43,080 nucleotides of DNA from an uncultured Alphaproteobacteria bacterium (GCA_947259105.1 CAMYKU010000058.1:1-43080), one strand, 5' to 3'. Positions 24,625-32,560 are shown, counted from the stretch's first letter. Notes: generated by a model from the sequence alone, not told the origin. Numbers and translations: made by a program.

Positions 24625-25851
24625 ATGAACACGCGATCGCTTCAGCAGAGGCTGGATTCCATAGGGTTGCCCTGGATGGCCGTACTGCTCGTCGCACTGG
24701 CGAGCAGTCTCATATATCTGGGTCCGTCCCTGTGGCAGACTTGGACCCATGACGGCCCAACACTCGTCAATCCTGCCGGATTTGTGACCGGACACGATTT
24801 CGTGGCGTTCTACGCGGCCTCGAAGGCCGTGTTGGGCGGCGACGCGGCGATGGTCTACGACCGCGATTTCATGATGGCGGCCCAGATCGAGATTGTCGGA
24901 ACCTCCGACATCGGATACCTGGCTTTCATGTACCCGCCGACATATTTGCTTTTAGTGGCGCCGCTGGCGACGCTGCCGTATTTCCCGGCGCTGGCATTGT
25001 GGCAGATACTGCCTTTCGTGACTTTCCTTTTGTTACTGCGCCGGATCGCCCTTCCGCCGATCGCGCTGGTCATGGCTGCCGGCGCCCCGGCGGTCGCTCA
25101 AGCTCTGTTTGCAGGGCAGAACGGCCTGGTGTTCGCCCTGTGCCTTGGCGGCGGCCTGATGGTCCTGGACCGCCGTCCACTGCTCGCCGGCCTGTTGCTC
25201 GGTCTCGCAACGGTGAAACCACAGCTGGCGGTGTTGCTGGTCCCGGCGCTGATCGCCGGCCGTGAGTGGAAGGCGTTGGCGGCGATGTTGGCGACCGGTA
25301 CCGGCATTGTCGTCCTTTCGGCCGTCCTGTTGGGGCCGGATGTCTGGTCCAACTACATGACCGTGCCTGGAGACGTGCGTGAATTCCTGGCGCTCGGCCA
25401 ATTTCCCTGGTCCCGCATGCCTACCGTTTACGCGGCGGCACGTCTGGTCGGACTTTCCGATACCGCGGGCACGCTGCTGCAGGCCGCGGGGACATCGATG
25501 GCCGTCGCCGGAATCGCGTGGACCTGGTGGCGCGGTGATCCCGCCAATCTGCGCATCGCCAGCGTTCTTGCCGCCGCGCCGCTGGCCACGCCGTTCATGT
25601 ACGACTACGACCTGCCCTTCATGTTGTTCGCCGCCGGCCTGTACCTCTCGGATGCCCTGGAGCGCGGACCGGCGCCGTGGGAAAAGATCATGCTGCTGCT
25701 GGTCTGGCTGCAGCCGGTGTGGTGGTGGTGGTGGCTGGTCGAGGCCACAGGGGTATCGCCATCGCCGCTGGTTTACGCAGCGTTCTTCGCGGCGATCCTG
25801 TATCGCGCCCGGGCCGTACCCCTGGACGCTGCGCTGGCGCGGGGCCCATAG
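24625..25851 (+). CDS. GT87-type polytopic membrane glycosyltransferase-like protein
   Basis: About 408 residues with ten or so hydrophobic helices. VTGHDFVAFYAASKAVLGG after the first helix matches the GT87/DUF2029 pattern, where the Asp is the likely catalytic residue for a polyprenyl-phosphate sugar donor. AFMYPPTYLLLVAP and GLATVKPQLAVLLVP are also typical. The C-terminus has five consecutive Trp in the last helices. It lies on the plus strand among minus-strand pilin genes and could glycosylate pilin or surface sugar, a guess from context. ATG 24625 precedes the first helix. Confidence 0.78.
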   Translation: MNTRSLQQRLDSIGLPWMAVLLVALASSLIYLGPSLWQTWTHDGPTLVNPAGFVTGHDFVAFYAASKAVLGGDAAMVYDRDFMMAAQIEIVGTSDIGYLAFMYPPTYLLLVAPLATLPYFPALALWQILPFVTFLLLLRRIALPPIALVMAAGAPAVAQALFAGQNGLVFALCLGGGLMVLDRRPLLAGLLLGLATVKPQLAVLLVPALIAGREWKALAAMLATGTGIVVLSAVLLGPDVWSNYMTVPGDVREFLALGQFPWSRMPTVYAAARLVGLSDTAGTLLQAAGTSMAVAGIAWTWWRGDPANLRIASVLAAAPLATPFMYDYDLPFMLFAAGLYLSDALERGPAPWEKIMLLLVWLQPVWWWWWLVEATGVSPSPLVYAAFFAAILYRARAVPLDAALARGP

Positions 25852-25879
25852 AAAAAAGGCGACGCGCCGGCGCGTCGCC
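25852..25879 (-). terminator. intrinsic terminator of flp2
   Basis: A 22-bp perfect palindrome at 25858-25879 with core GGCGACGCGC, followed on the minus strand by six T (plus-strand 25852-25857). It ends directly after the convergent GT87 gene. Similar GCGACGCG hairpins follow flp3 and flp4. Confidence 0.88.
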
Positions 25880-25935
25880 CCTGCCTGTCTCAGGCGCGCT
25901 CCGGATCCAACCGGAGCCTCGTCGCAAACAGAGGA

Positions 25936-26121
25936 TCAGGAGGACGGTCCGCCCGACCCAACCGCCAGATAGCTGGAAACCATGTTGAAGATGACCTGCA
26001 GTTCGACGCCCAGAACCTGCAGCGCAATGATCGCGGCGATGGAGACAAGCGCAGCCACCAGGCCATATTCGATCAGCGTCGCGCCCGACTCGTCCCTCAG
26101 AAAGGCTTTAAGAAACAACAT
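25936..26121 (-). CDS. flp: Flp family type IVb prepilin (flp2)
   Basis: 61 residues: MLFLKAFLRDESG then ATLIEYGLVAALVS, with the G/xxxxEY cleavage site intact. The C-terminal part is the most divergent of the five (GVELQVIFNMVSSYL, ending AVGSGGPSS). ATG 26121 has GGGAGAGTACA upstream. It has its own perfect sigma-54 promoter and a strong terminator, so it is a single-gene unit. Confidence 0.95.
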   Translation of the reverse strand: MLFLKAFLRDESGATLIEYGLVAALVSIAAIIALQVLGVELQVIFNMVSSYLAVGSGGPSS

Positions 26122-26723
26122 TGTACTCTCCCGCAGCATAAAATATCCAAAATAATTCGAAACTTCCGGGTGCGGCAGATACCAACGCCGACCTGGCCGG
26201 CAGCTGTCTTCAATGCACCGCCGCCGAAAACATATTTGCAGATACTGTTTGCAAATACGGTGCCAATCATGATTCAAAAAGGGCCAGTCATCGGGACAAT
26301 TTTCTGCAATTCTCCATGTATTTTAGTGAACATATTTCCGAAACGGCTATTTCAACAAATTTTTTTTGTTGGATTTAATAATAACTCGACCGCACTTGCA
26401 CCATCGTATCCGACTTCATGGCCTCTTATTCGATGTTGTTGGTAATGGTTCAGGACACATACCGGTAAGAAGGATTTCATCCGGGTCCGCCAGCATGCTG
26501 CAAGCGGCAGAAGAATATCCGATCCCGTTGCATGGGGTGTTCGGGGGCCGGGTTGACGACGGAGGTATGCATGCCCTGGTCGACACCATGGATTTCCCAC
26601 GGCACTGGAACTCGCCGAAGGTTTGGCGCACGACGTCCAATGAGTCGATGACCCGGTCTTTTTTCGTTATTTCATGAATTATCGAAAACACAGACAATCT
26701 ATGTTCCACCCCAACAGAGAAGG
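26122..26723. other. non-coding spacer upstream of flp2
   Basis: The left part is the flp2 leader with its promoter (26250-26265). The remaining 450 bases up to the flp3 terminator include an AT-rich segment (26320-26400) and two mutually antisense open frames of about 100 codons (26366-26677 plus, 26416-26709 minus), neither with a recognisable domain. Enhancer sites for a sigma-54 activator would be expected here, but I could not define one. Confidence 0.4.
26250..26265 (-). promoter_or_regulatory. sigma-54 promoter of flp2
   Basis: On the minus strand TGGCAC-CGTAT-TTGCA, an exact match to the sigma-54 consensus TGGCAC-N5-TTGCA. Predicted transcription start is near 26239, giving a leader of about 118 bases. 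It overlaps a short direct repeat, TTGCAGATAC (26236-26245) and TTGCAAATAC (26249-26258) on the plus strand. Confidence 0.8.
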
Positions 26724-26743
26724 GCGACGCGCTAGCGCGTCGC
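26724..26743 (-). terminator. hairpin after flp3
   Basis: A 20-bp perfect palindrome with core GCGACGCGCTAGC, 17 bases past the flp3 stop. The T-run on the minus strand is weak (CCCTTCTCT). It shares the GCGACGCG sequence with the flp2 and flp4 hairpins. Confidence 0.65.
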
Positions 26744-26760
26744 TTGTCCCAAACAGACGA

Positions 26761-26943
26761 TCAGGACGGGCCACCCGACGCGCTCGCCAGATAGCTGGAA
26801 ACCGTATTGAAGATGACCTGCAGCTGGGCGCCCAGAAGCTGGAGCGCGATAATGGCCGCAACAGACACAAGCGCAGCAACCAGACCATACTCGATCATGG
26901 TGGCGCCCGACTCGTCTTTAAGAAATGCTTTGATGAACGACAT
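26761..26943 (-). CDS. flp: Flp family type IVb prepilin (flp3)
   Basis: 60 residues, MSFIKAFLKDESG / ATMIEYGLVAALVSVAAI, with cleavage site intact and the end ASASGGPS. Very close to flp4 and flp5; it differs mainly at GAQLQV. ATG 26943 follows GAGGAG. It belongs to the second promoter class, with the shared 19-bp motif at 27054-27072. Confidence 0.96.
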   Translation of the reverse strand: MSFIKAFLKDESGATMIEYGLVAALVSVAAIIALQLLGAQLQVIFNTVSSYLASASGGPS

Positions 26944-27424
26944 AAAATATACTCCTCGGTCCGACTTGCAAAATCCGCCCCAACCGCCTGCATAAGATCT
27001 GCGATATACGCCTGAAGCAGTGAACCGATCGTACGCTGGTTGCCGATTCGCCACATGACCCAATTGGACTAAACACTTGAAATATCGTACAGGAATAGAA
27101 CCAAATCCAACACACCTCATAGCCTGATTTCGTCATCCGGCGTAAAGGATTCGCAAATTTCTGCGGATTTCCCGGTAACTCTACTTAAAGTTCAACCTCG
27201 GGCTAATCGATTCTTGGGCATCTTATCTATTCCCGTCTTCCGGAAGGCGGCGAAACCCGACTTTCCCGAAATGAATATTACGATTACTATTTCAGTTCAG
27301 TCTGCGGAACGCCTGTCGTGCAGCGGGACAAGATCGTGTCCAACTCCGCAAGCGCACGCATATTCGAAGGCGCCAGCCGCGAGCGCACCATACCGCATCA
27401 CAGACCCATGTCCAGACAGCAGAA
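26944..27424. other. non-coding spacer upstream of flp3
   Basis: This holds the flp3 leader and promoter (27054-27086). The rest shows no gene. A sigma-54-like string on the minus strand at 26967-26982 (TGGGGC-GGATT-TTGCA) sits only 24 bases before the flp3 start and lacks the CAC of the -24 box. Confidence 0.4.
27054..27086 (-). promoter_or_regulatory. shared flp motif and -10-like box of flp3
   Basis: On the plus strand CATGACCCAATTGGACTAA at 27054-27072, then AATATC at 27081-27086. On the minus strand this is a -10-like GATATT followed 8 bases later by TTAGTCCAATTGGGTCATG. It lies 110 bases upstream of the start codon, and near-identical motifs precede flp4 and flp5. Confidence 0.6.
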
Positions 27425-27450
27425 AGGGCGACGCGGTAATGCGTCGCCCT
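27425..27450 (-). terminator. hairpin after flp4
   Basis: Perfect arms AGGGCGACGC (27425-27434) and GCGTCGCCCT (27441-27450) with a 6-base loop, 55 bases past the flp4 stop, followed on the minus strand by TTTCT. Related in sequence to the flp2 and flp3 hairpins. Confidence 0.75.
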
Positions 27451-27505
27451 TGTAAGCCTCTGCCCGGTTACGGCCCCGATCGAGACCGTAACCCGATGTC
27501 CTATA

Positions 27506-27688
27506 TCAGGACGGGCCGCCGGCCGCGCTCGCCAGGTAGCTGGAAACGGTATTGAAAATGATCTGCAACTGGCCGCCCAGAAGCTGGAGCGCGATAATGG
27601 CGGCAACAGACACAAGCGCGGCAACCAGACCATACTCAATCATGGTGGCGCCCGACTCGTCCTTCAGAAATGCTTTAATGAACGACAT
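27506..27688 (-). CDS. flp: Flp family type IVb prepilin (flp4)
   Basis: 60 residues, MSFIKAFLKDESG / ATMIEYGLVAALVSVAAI, then GGQLQIIFNTVSSYL and the end ASAAGGPS. The leader and helix are identical to flp3 and flp5, so these arose by recent duplication. ATG 27688 follows CGAGGAG. It carries the shared upstream motif at 27813. Confidence 0.96.
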   Translation of the reverse strand: MSFIKAFLKDESGATMIEYGLVAALVSVAAIIALQLLGGQLQIIFNTVSSYLASAAGGPS

Positions 27689-27812
27689 ATGATGTACTCC
27701 TCGTACGAAGATTTTTATCCGGCCCCCCCTGCACGACCAACATAATTACCGAAGGTGATCGCCGTACACGGAAGAAGCGTTCCAGGAAGATACGCTGTAA
27801 CCGCACTATCCG

Positions 27813-27844
27813 CATGACCCATTCAGACTAACGGAGGTTATATA
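27813..27844 (-). promoter_or_regulatory. shared flp motif and TATATA box of flp4
   Basis: On the plus strand CATGACCCATTCAGACTAA at 27813-27831, then TATATA at 27839-27844. On the minus strand the TATATA is followed by CGTTAGTCTGAATGGGTCATG. It lies 124 bases upstream of the flp4 start, at almost the same distance as in flp5. Confidence 0.65.
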
Positions 27845-28111
27845 AGTTAGGAAAAACATAAAAATAATCTTAATTTCCCTCTCACTGGTTTTTATAAACG
27901 CGCTGTTAACCAATACTATTTATTTTTGATTATACATTTTTAAAGTATTTTCATAATTTCAGGAATTATTTCTTATTTTTTATTTCATTTATATTTATAT
28001 TATACCGATTTTTGTTACTCGTCATTCTGACCTGGCGGATACTCTGCCAGCTCGGATCGCCGATCGGGCGACCGCACATGACCGGTTTTCCACGAGCCAA
28101 AGAACAGAGAA
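27845..28111. other. very AT-rich spacer upstream of flp4
   Basis: Bases 27850-28015 are far more AT-rich than the rest of the window, with long T and A tracts. They lie directly upstream of the flp4 TATATA box, where an UP-element, curved DNA or a nucleoid-protein site would be expected. No gene is seen. Confidence 0.45.
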
Positions 28112-28135
28112 GGGCCGCGCCCGTAGGCACGGCCC
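28112..28135 (-). terminator. weak hairpin after flp5
   Basis: GGGCCG (28112-28117) and CGGCCC (28130-28135) with a 12-base loop that can pair partly, 54 bases past the flp5 stop. The T-run is poor. It is placed like the other flp hairpins but is the weakest. Confidence 0.45.
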
Positions 28136-28189
28136 ATGTACTCAATTCTGTCCGGGCTCAAATCGAATTGGGCCGGAAGGCGGACTGCG

Positions 28190-28372
28190 TCAGGACGGGC
28201 CGCCCGCCGCGCTCGCCAGATAGCTGGAAACGGTATTGAAAATGATCTGAAGCTGAGCACCCAGAAGCTGGAGCGCGATGATGGCCGCAACAGACACGAG
28301 CGCGGCGACCAGACCATACTCAATCATGGTGGCGCCAGACTCATCCTTCAGAAATGCTTTAATGAACGACAT
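28190..28372 (-). CDS. flp: Flp family type IVb prepilin (flp5)
   Basis: 60 residues, MSFIKAFLKDESG / ATMIEYGLVAALVSVAAI, then GAQLQIIFNTVSSYL and the end ASAAGGPS. ATG 28372 follows AAGGAGAA. It is the outermost pilin of the array and has the shared motif at 28495 plus two further dyads upstream. Confidence 0.96.
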   Translation of the reverse strand: MSFIKAFLKDESGATMIEYGLVAALVSVAAIIALQLLGAQLQIIFNTVSSYLASAAGGPS

Positions 28373-28494
28373 AACATTCTCCTTGTAGTCCTAATGTTCC
28401 CATCCAAACTCAATTTTCGGGGCCGCGAACCTTTGCGGCGATTCAGGCTCCGTAACGGATAGCGGCCAACAATAGCCGCTCCGATTGCCGGTAT

Positions 28495-28524
28495 CATGAC
28501 CCAATCGGACTAACGGCCTATATA
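28495..28524 (-). promoter_or_regulatory. shared flp motif and TATATA box of flp5
   Basis: On the plus strand CATGACCCAATCGGACTAA at 28495-28513, then TATATA at 28519-28524. On the minus strand the order is TATATA, then CGTTAGTCCGATTGGGTCATG, placing the motif just at or after the expected transcription start. It lies 122 bases upstream of the flp5 start codon. Confidence 0.65.
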
Positions 28525-28541
28525 ACAAATAAAATTAATGT

Positions 28542-28578
28542 AAAAGGCGCCTTTTTCCATAGTCCAACCGTACTATGG
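28542..28578. promoter_or_regulatory. two dyads upstream of the flp5 promoter
   Basis: AAAAGGCGCCTTTT (28542-28555) is a perfect 14-bp palindrome. CCATAGT (28557-28563) and ACTATGG (28572-28578) flank 8 bases. Both lie 18-55 bases upstream of the TATATA box, where an activator would bind. The rest of the 390-bp gap to the LuxR-type gene (to 28761) shows no gene. Confidence 0.45.
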
Positions 28579-28761
28579 AGTTAATCTAATCTTCTGTTTT
28601 TAGTAACCTTTGCGACGCCGCAAAAATCACCTGAATTTTGAATTTATGGCGGCATACCGAGGGATTTTCTGGAAGTCGTGACGGAATGGCTTGTCTAGAA
28701 TTTTAACTTTTCCCGATGAATCCACTACCGGATACCGCCTGGCCGCCGGGCGCCGGCGCCG

Positions 28762-30729
28762 CTACAGGGATCCGCTTTGCGCCGGATCCGGCGGTGGCCA
28801 GTCGGCCGCGGCGCCGCTGTCGTCCTCGTCGATGACCAGACCATGCTCCGAGACAAACGCCGCGCTGGAAAGAACCAGCGAGATCAGTTCCGACTGCCGG
28901 CCGGTATCGGTCTTGCTGAAGATCTGTTTGAGCTGGTTCCGGACGGTATTGAGGCTGACGTTGAGGTCGTCCGCGACCTCCTGCGGCCGCTTGCCTTTCA
29001 CCAGTTCGACGACGACCCGCGCCTCGGCGGGGGTCAGGCCGAACAGCTTGGCCAGGACCTCGGGCGGCACCGACTGCCGCACTTCCAGATCGCGTATGAA
29101 GACCGCCGCCACCTGCGAGCTCCCCTCGGCCTTGGCGCTCAGCTGCACCGGCGCGACCATGATCGACAGGGGCCTTACGTCCCCGCCCCGGTCGATTGTC
29201 ATCACACCGGCGAACGTGGTCTCGGTGTTGTCCCGCTCTTCGATGGAACAGGCCCGGTCGACAAGTTCGCGAAGCTGCTCCATCTGCTCTCGCCTCGACG
29301 CGCCGATGCGGCCATGCGAAAGAGTCAATCCGTCGCCCAGGTCAAGCAGCCGGGACGCGCTGCGGTTGGCCAGCAGCAGCCGGCAGTCGCGATCCACCAA
29401 CGCCATGCCGGTGGACAACAGGTTCAAGGTTTCCTCGGCCCGCCGCCGTTCGGTGACGTCGCGCATGATCGCGATGGCGATCGCCGCGGAACGGTACGTA
29501 ATGTGGGAAATCGCTGCATCCAGCGTGAACCGCCCGCCGTCTTTCCTGCATCCCGAGAAGTCGCGGTATTCGGTTTCGCCCACGGTCGGATCGGCCCTGA
29601 GCACCCGTGTGGCACCGCTGGCGTTCACCGCTTTCGGGCCGTCCGCGATCAGCATATCCGCGGGCTGCCCCAGCATTTCGTCGATCTTGTATCCGAAGAT
29701 CCGCTGTGTGGACGCGTTCGCCGAGGTAACCAGCCCGTCCTCGTCGAACGTGATGATACTGTCGGCAACGCCGTCGATGATCGCTTTCAGCTTCGTTTCA
29801 CTGTGCTCCAGTTCGACTCCGCTCTCCGCCAGGGCCGCGGCGCCCTTTTTCAGCTGCTGCGCGGTCCGCATCGCGGTGCGCAGGAAGGTCGCCAGCAACA
29901 GGCCGGCCAGCAGGGACGCCACGATGATCGGCACCAACAGATAGTCGAACAATTCCCGGCCCGGCGCGGCTGGCGTCCAGGTTATCAGGGCCATGGTGCC
30001 GCCTTCGGGAGGCTCGATCCGCATGCCCACGCTTGCGACGATGTCGGGCGGCATTTCGACCCGCAGGCCGTCGACCAGGAATTTTCTGGAAAACTTCGCG
30101 AGCAGACCATCGCTGACAGGCACCAGGATGATAACCACGCCCTTCCGCGAGGTATCGTTCGGCCCGCGTGTCCCCGGTGCGATGATACTCGCCGCTGCAA
30201 CGTAAAGCGCGCCGTTGATGGTCGTGAAACCGGCAACGGAGTCCGGCGGGCTGACCGGGAGATCCCGGACTCTTTGAGCGAAATCGCGCCGGCGTTCCAT
30301 GTTCACGTCGCCAAGCCGTCCGCCATCCGCGTATATCAGGGCGTCATCCGGGCCCATCACGATAACGCCAACGTCACCGAACTGGCTGCGAATCGGCCCC
30401 ATACGCGATTGCGCCCACGCCCGATCGAACCGGGTAACGAGCTTCTCGACCGCCTGTTCGGATCGTCCCAGGCCGATCGCCATCCAGCCCAGGTCGACGC
30501 CCAGGGCCTCGAAGCCCGACTGGACCACTTGCAGCGAACGGCGCACCTCGGCCTCGTCCTGGAACCGGGTTCCCGTAAGCACGAGCGAAAGCACGACTCC
30601 CACGAAAATAAGCAGCACCGCAACGATCGGCGCTATGAGCGCCTGCAACGTCATCGCACCGGCGCGAATCTCGTCTTCCTGGTTGTGTAAGGAATCAACC
30701 GTCGTCTTCATCCTGCTGTCTGCTGGCAT
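28762..30729 (-). CDS. membrane-anchored PAS-PAS-LuxR transcription regulator
   Basis: A one-component sensor of about 655 residues. A helix at about 25-50 (APIVAVLLIFVGVVLSLVL) and one at about 280-300 (VPIIVASLLAGLLLATFL) bracket a periplasmic domain resembling CHASE4 (WMAIGLGRSEQAVEKLV, RMGPIRSQFGDVGVIVMGPD). Two cytoplasmic PAS regions follow (about 325-445 and 450-560). The C-terminus has a LuxR helix-turn-helix (LFGLTPAEARVVVELVKGK, NVSLNTVRNQLKQIF). It thus links an outside signal straight to DNA without a kinase. Start ATG 30729 or ATG 30711. It sits upstream of and co-directional with the flp array, so it is a candidate flp regulator. Confidence 0.88.
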   Translation of the reverse strand: MPADSRMKTTVDSLHNQEDEIRAGAMTLQALIAPIVAVLLIFVGVVLSLVLTGTRFQDEAEVRRSLQVVQSGFEALGVDLGWMAIGLGRSEQAVEKLVTRFDRAWAQSRMGPIRSQFGDVGVIVMGPDDALIYADGGRLGDVNMERRRDFAQRVRDLPVSPPDSVAGFTTINGALYVAAASIIAPGTRGPNDTSRKGVVIILVPVSDGLLAKFSRKFLVDGLRVEMPPDIVASVGMRIEPPEGGTMALITWTPAAPGRELFDYLLVPIIVASLLAGLLLATFLRTAMRTAQQLKKGAAALAESGVELEHSETKLKAIIDGVADSIITFDEDGLVTSANASTQRIFGYKIDEMLGQPADMLIADGPKAVNASGATRVLRADPTVGETEYRDFSGCRKDGGRFTLDAAISHITYRSAAIAIAIMRDVTERRRAEETLNLLSTGMALVDRDCRLLLANRSASRLLDLGDGLTLSHGRIGASRREQMEQLRELVDRACSIEERDNTETTFAGVMTIDRGGDVRPLSIMVAPVQLSAKAEGSSQVAAVFIRDLEVRQSVPPEVLAKLFGLTPAEARVVVELVKGKRPQEVADDLNVSLNTVRNQLKQIFSKTDTGRQSELISLVLSSAAFVSEHGLVIDEDDSGAAADWPPPDPAQSGSL

Positions 30730-30841
30730 GTTCCGTTGCGTGTCCGGCGCCGGGGTGTGAAAGTCGTCCGGCGCCGGCGCGGCCTTGCGTTATCATTTCG
30801 CACACAAAGGTGTAAATTTCGTTTCCACGCGGTCGAATCCG

Positions 30842-32560
30842 TTACTCCGACGGCTCCGCGGCCGGCAGACTCCAGTCCTTTCCGGCTGCCCGGAGAACGG
30901 CGCAAGTCCCCGGATAATCGCCGGTACAGGTTCCGTGGCGGACCCGGAATATCGAAAAGTAGGACCCTTCGGCCACGGACTCGAGAACGCCCGGCGCCGG
31001 GTTGGCGCCCGCCCCGCCATGGACGTAGACCACGAACTCGAACCTGTCCTGCCACATATAGCCGTAGCGACGCTGATCCCCGACCTCGTCGTCGCCCTCG
31101 AACCAGTCGAACACGGCGGGATCGGCCCAGGCCCTGAGTTCGCCAGGCCGTATCGGCAGGCCGACCGGCGTGTCGATTTCGGCAAGTTCGGGTGCGGCCA
31201 CGATCGGCTGTTTTGTCGAATCGGTGAACAGCGTCGGCAGGAAGACGCTGCGGTCGATCACCGAATAATTGGTGAAATGGTAGTAGATGTCCCGAAAGGC
31301 GCCCGGTTCGCCGGCCACCGGAAGCGTCTCTGCCTGCACCTGCAGGATTCGCGCTCCCGGCGTGATGGCGGTTGCCGCCACGCGATATTCGGCGATCTGC
31401 CGATCGTAAATGCGCCAGTGATCGGCAATCTGGTAAACCCGGACAACGAACAGGCCGATCATGACGGCCGCGAACATGCGACCGGCATTCTGCGGCCCGT
31501 GGAACCCAGTTCCGGCAACGGCCACGAACGACAGGGCGACCCAGAGTCGCACGTCCAGGCCCCAGACACCGCCGAACCGGCCGTACGTCCAGTACGGAAC
31601 CGCGAGCGCCGCCGCCGTCAACAGCAGCAAGGGCAAACCCATTCCGTCGGCTGGCCGCGCCCAGCGCCGGATCGCCAGCAACAGCCCTGCGAACACGACG
31701 AAACCGGCGAACAGGAGGTCCATCATGCCCAGGTTGGTCAGGACCGGCGACCACATCCCACGCAGGCGGACGATCGGTCCGCCCCATACCCATTCCGGGT
31801 TTGCAACACGCGGTGGCAGGGCTGCGAGCAACAGCACCGCCGCAGGCAGGAATTGCAGCCCGTCGACCGTCCAGCCGCGTATGAGGGGCCAGACCTCCAA
31901 CCTGTCGCGCCGGATACGGCCCAGCGCCCACGCACCGACCAGAAGACCGTAAATTCCGAGCGCCATCAGGTGGACGAAGAACAGCACCATGCCGGCGGCG
32001 GCGAACAGCAGCGTGCGCGTCCAGCCGGCACGCCCCTGCGTCGCGATCCAGGCCGCGAACAGCCACAGCGCGAGGCCGAGCCCGAGCAGGAAATTCAGAA
32101 ATCCCCAGACCAGTACGTGATTGTAAAGGAACAGGAAAAGCGCCAGAGGCCACAGGCCGATACGGCCGTGCACGGCCCGGTGCAGGGCCAACGTGCCGCC
32201 GATCAGCACCAGCATCGTCAGGGCCGTGAACCATCGCCCGAGCTCAAGCGGCTGTACGATGCCGGCCAGCGGTGTCAGCACCAGGTCGAGCGCAAGATTG
32301 GGCTGCAGCGCCCAGTTCAGCCTGTAATGCATTGCGAGTGCCGGATCGTTCCCGATTTCGGCGAGGATCCGGACCCGCGCCATGTGATTGGGCATGTTGG
32401 CCAGCGGCACGACATCGACCAGGAACAACGGCAGAAGGGCAACCGCGGTCAGCAGAACGTATATCGCCGTCGTTCCGCGGCGCCCGATCCCGGGCGAATC
32501 TCCCGGCGGGTCCCCGGCGGCGCTGTTCTGCCGTGGCAGCGAATCGTTGCTGGACCGCAT
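30842..32560 (-). CDS. polytopic membrane protein of unknown function
   Basis: A 572-residue protein with about ten or eleven hydrophobic helices (about 30-400) and a soluble C-terminal part of about 170 residues (AITPGARILQVQAETLPV, DRFEFVVYVHGG). The layout, with DVVPLANMPNHMARVRIL after the first helix, recalls GT-C-type membrane transferases, but I see no motif that fixes a function. It ends 112 bases before the sensor-regulator and may be transcribed with it. Confidence 0.7.
   Translation of the reverse strand: MRSSNDSLPRQNSAAGDPPGDSPGIGRRGTTAIYVLLTAVALLPLFLVDVVPLANMPNHMARVRILAEIGNDPALAMHYRLNWALQPNLALDLVLTPLAGIVQPLELGRWFTALTMLVLIGGTLALHRAVHGRIGLWPLALFLFLYNHVLVWGFLNFLLGLGLALWLFAAWIATQGRAGWTRTLLFAAAGMVLFFVHLMALGIYGLLVGAWALGRIRRDRLEVWPLIRGWTVDGLQFLPAAVLLLAALPPRVANPEWVWGGPIVRLRGMWSPVLTNLGMMDLLFAGFVVFAGLLLAIRRWARPADGMGLPLLLLTAAALAVPYWTYGRFGGVWGLDVRLWVALSFVAVAGTGFHGPQNAGRMFAAVMIGLFVVRVYQIADHWRIYDRQIAEYRVAATAITPGARILQVQAETLPVAGEPGAFRDIYYHFTNYSVIDRSVFLPTLFTDSTKQPIVAAPELAEIDTPVGLPIRPGELRAWADPAVFDWFEGDDEVGDQRRYGYMWQDRFEFVVYVHGGAGANPAPGVLESVAEGSYFSIFRVRHGTCTGDYPGTCAVLRAAGKDWSLPAAEPSE

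Noticed and set aside
26366..26709. Two overlapping antisense ORFs of about 100 codons in the flp2-flp3 spacer
   Set aside because: Neither has a recognised domain, coding-like composition or clear ribosome-binding site; each is open mainly because of the other.
26967..26982. Sigma-54-like string before flp3
   Set aside because: GG and GC spacing is right, but the -24 box is TGGGGC rather than TGGCAC and it would leave a leader of only about a dozen bases, unlike flp1 and flp2.
24150..28372. Regularly spaced short repeats as a possible CRISPR array
   Set aside because: The repeated units are 180-bp pilin coding sequences and promoter elements with protein-level conservation, not short identical repeats with unique spacers.
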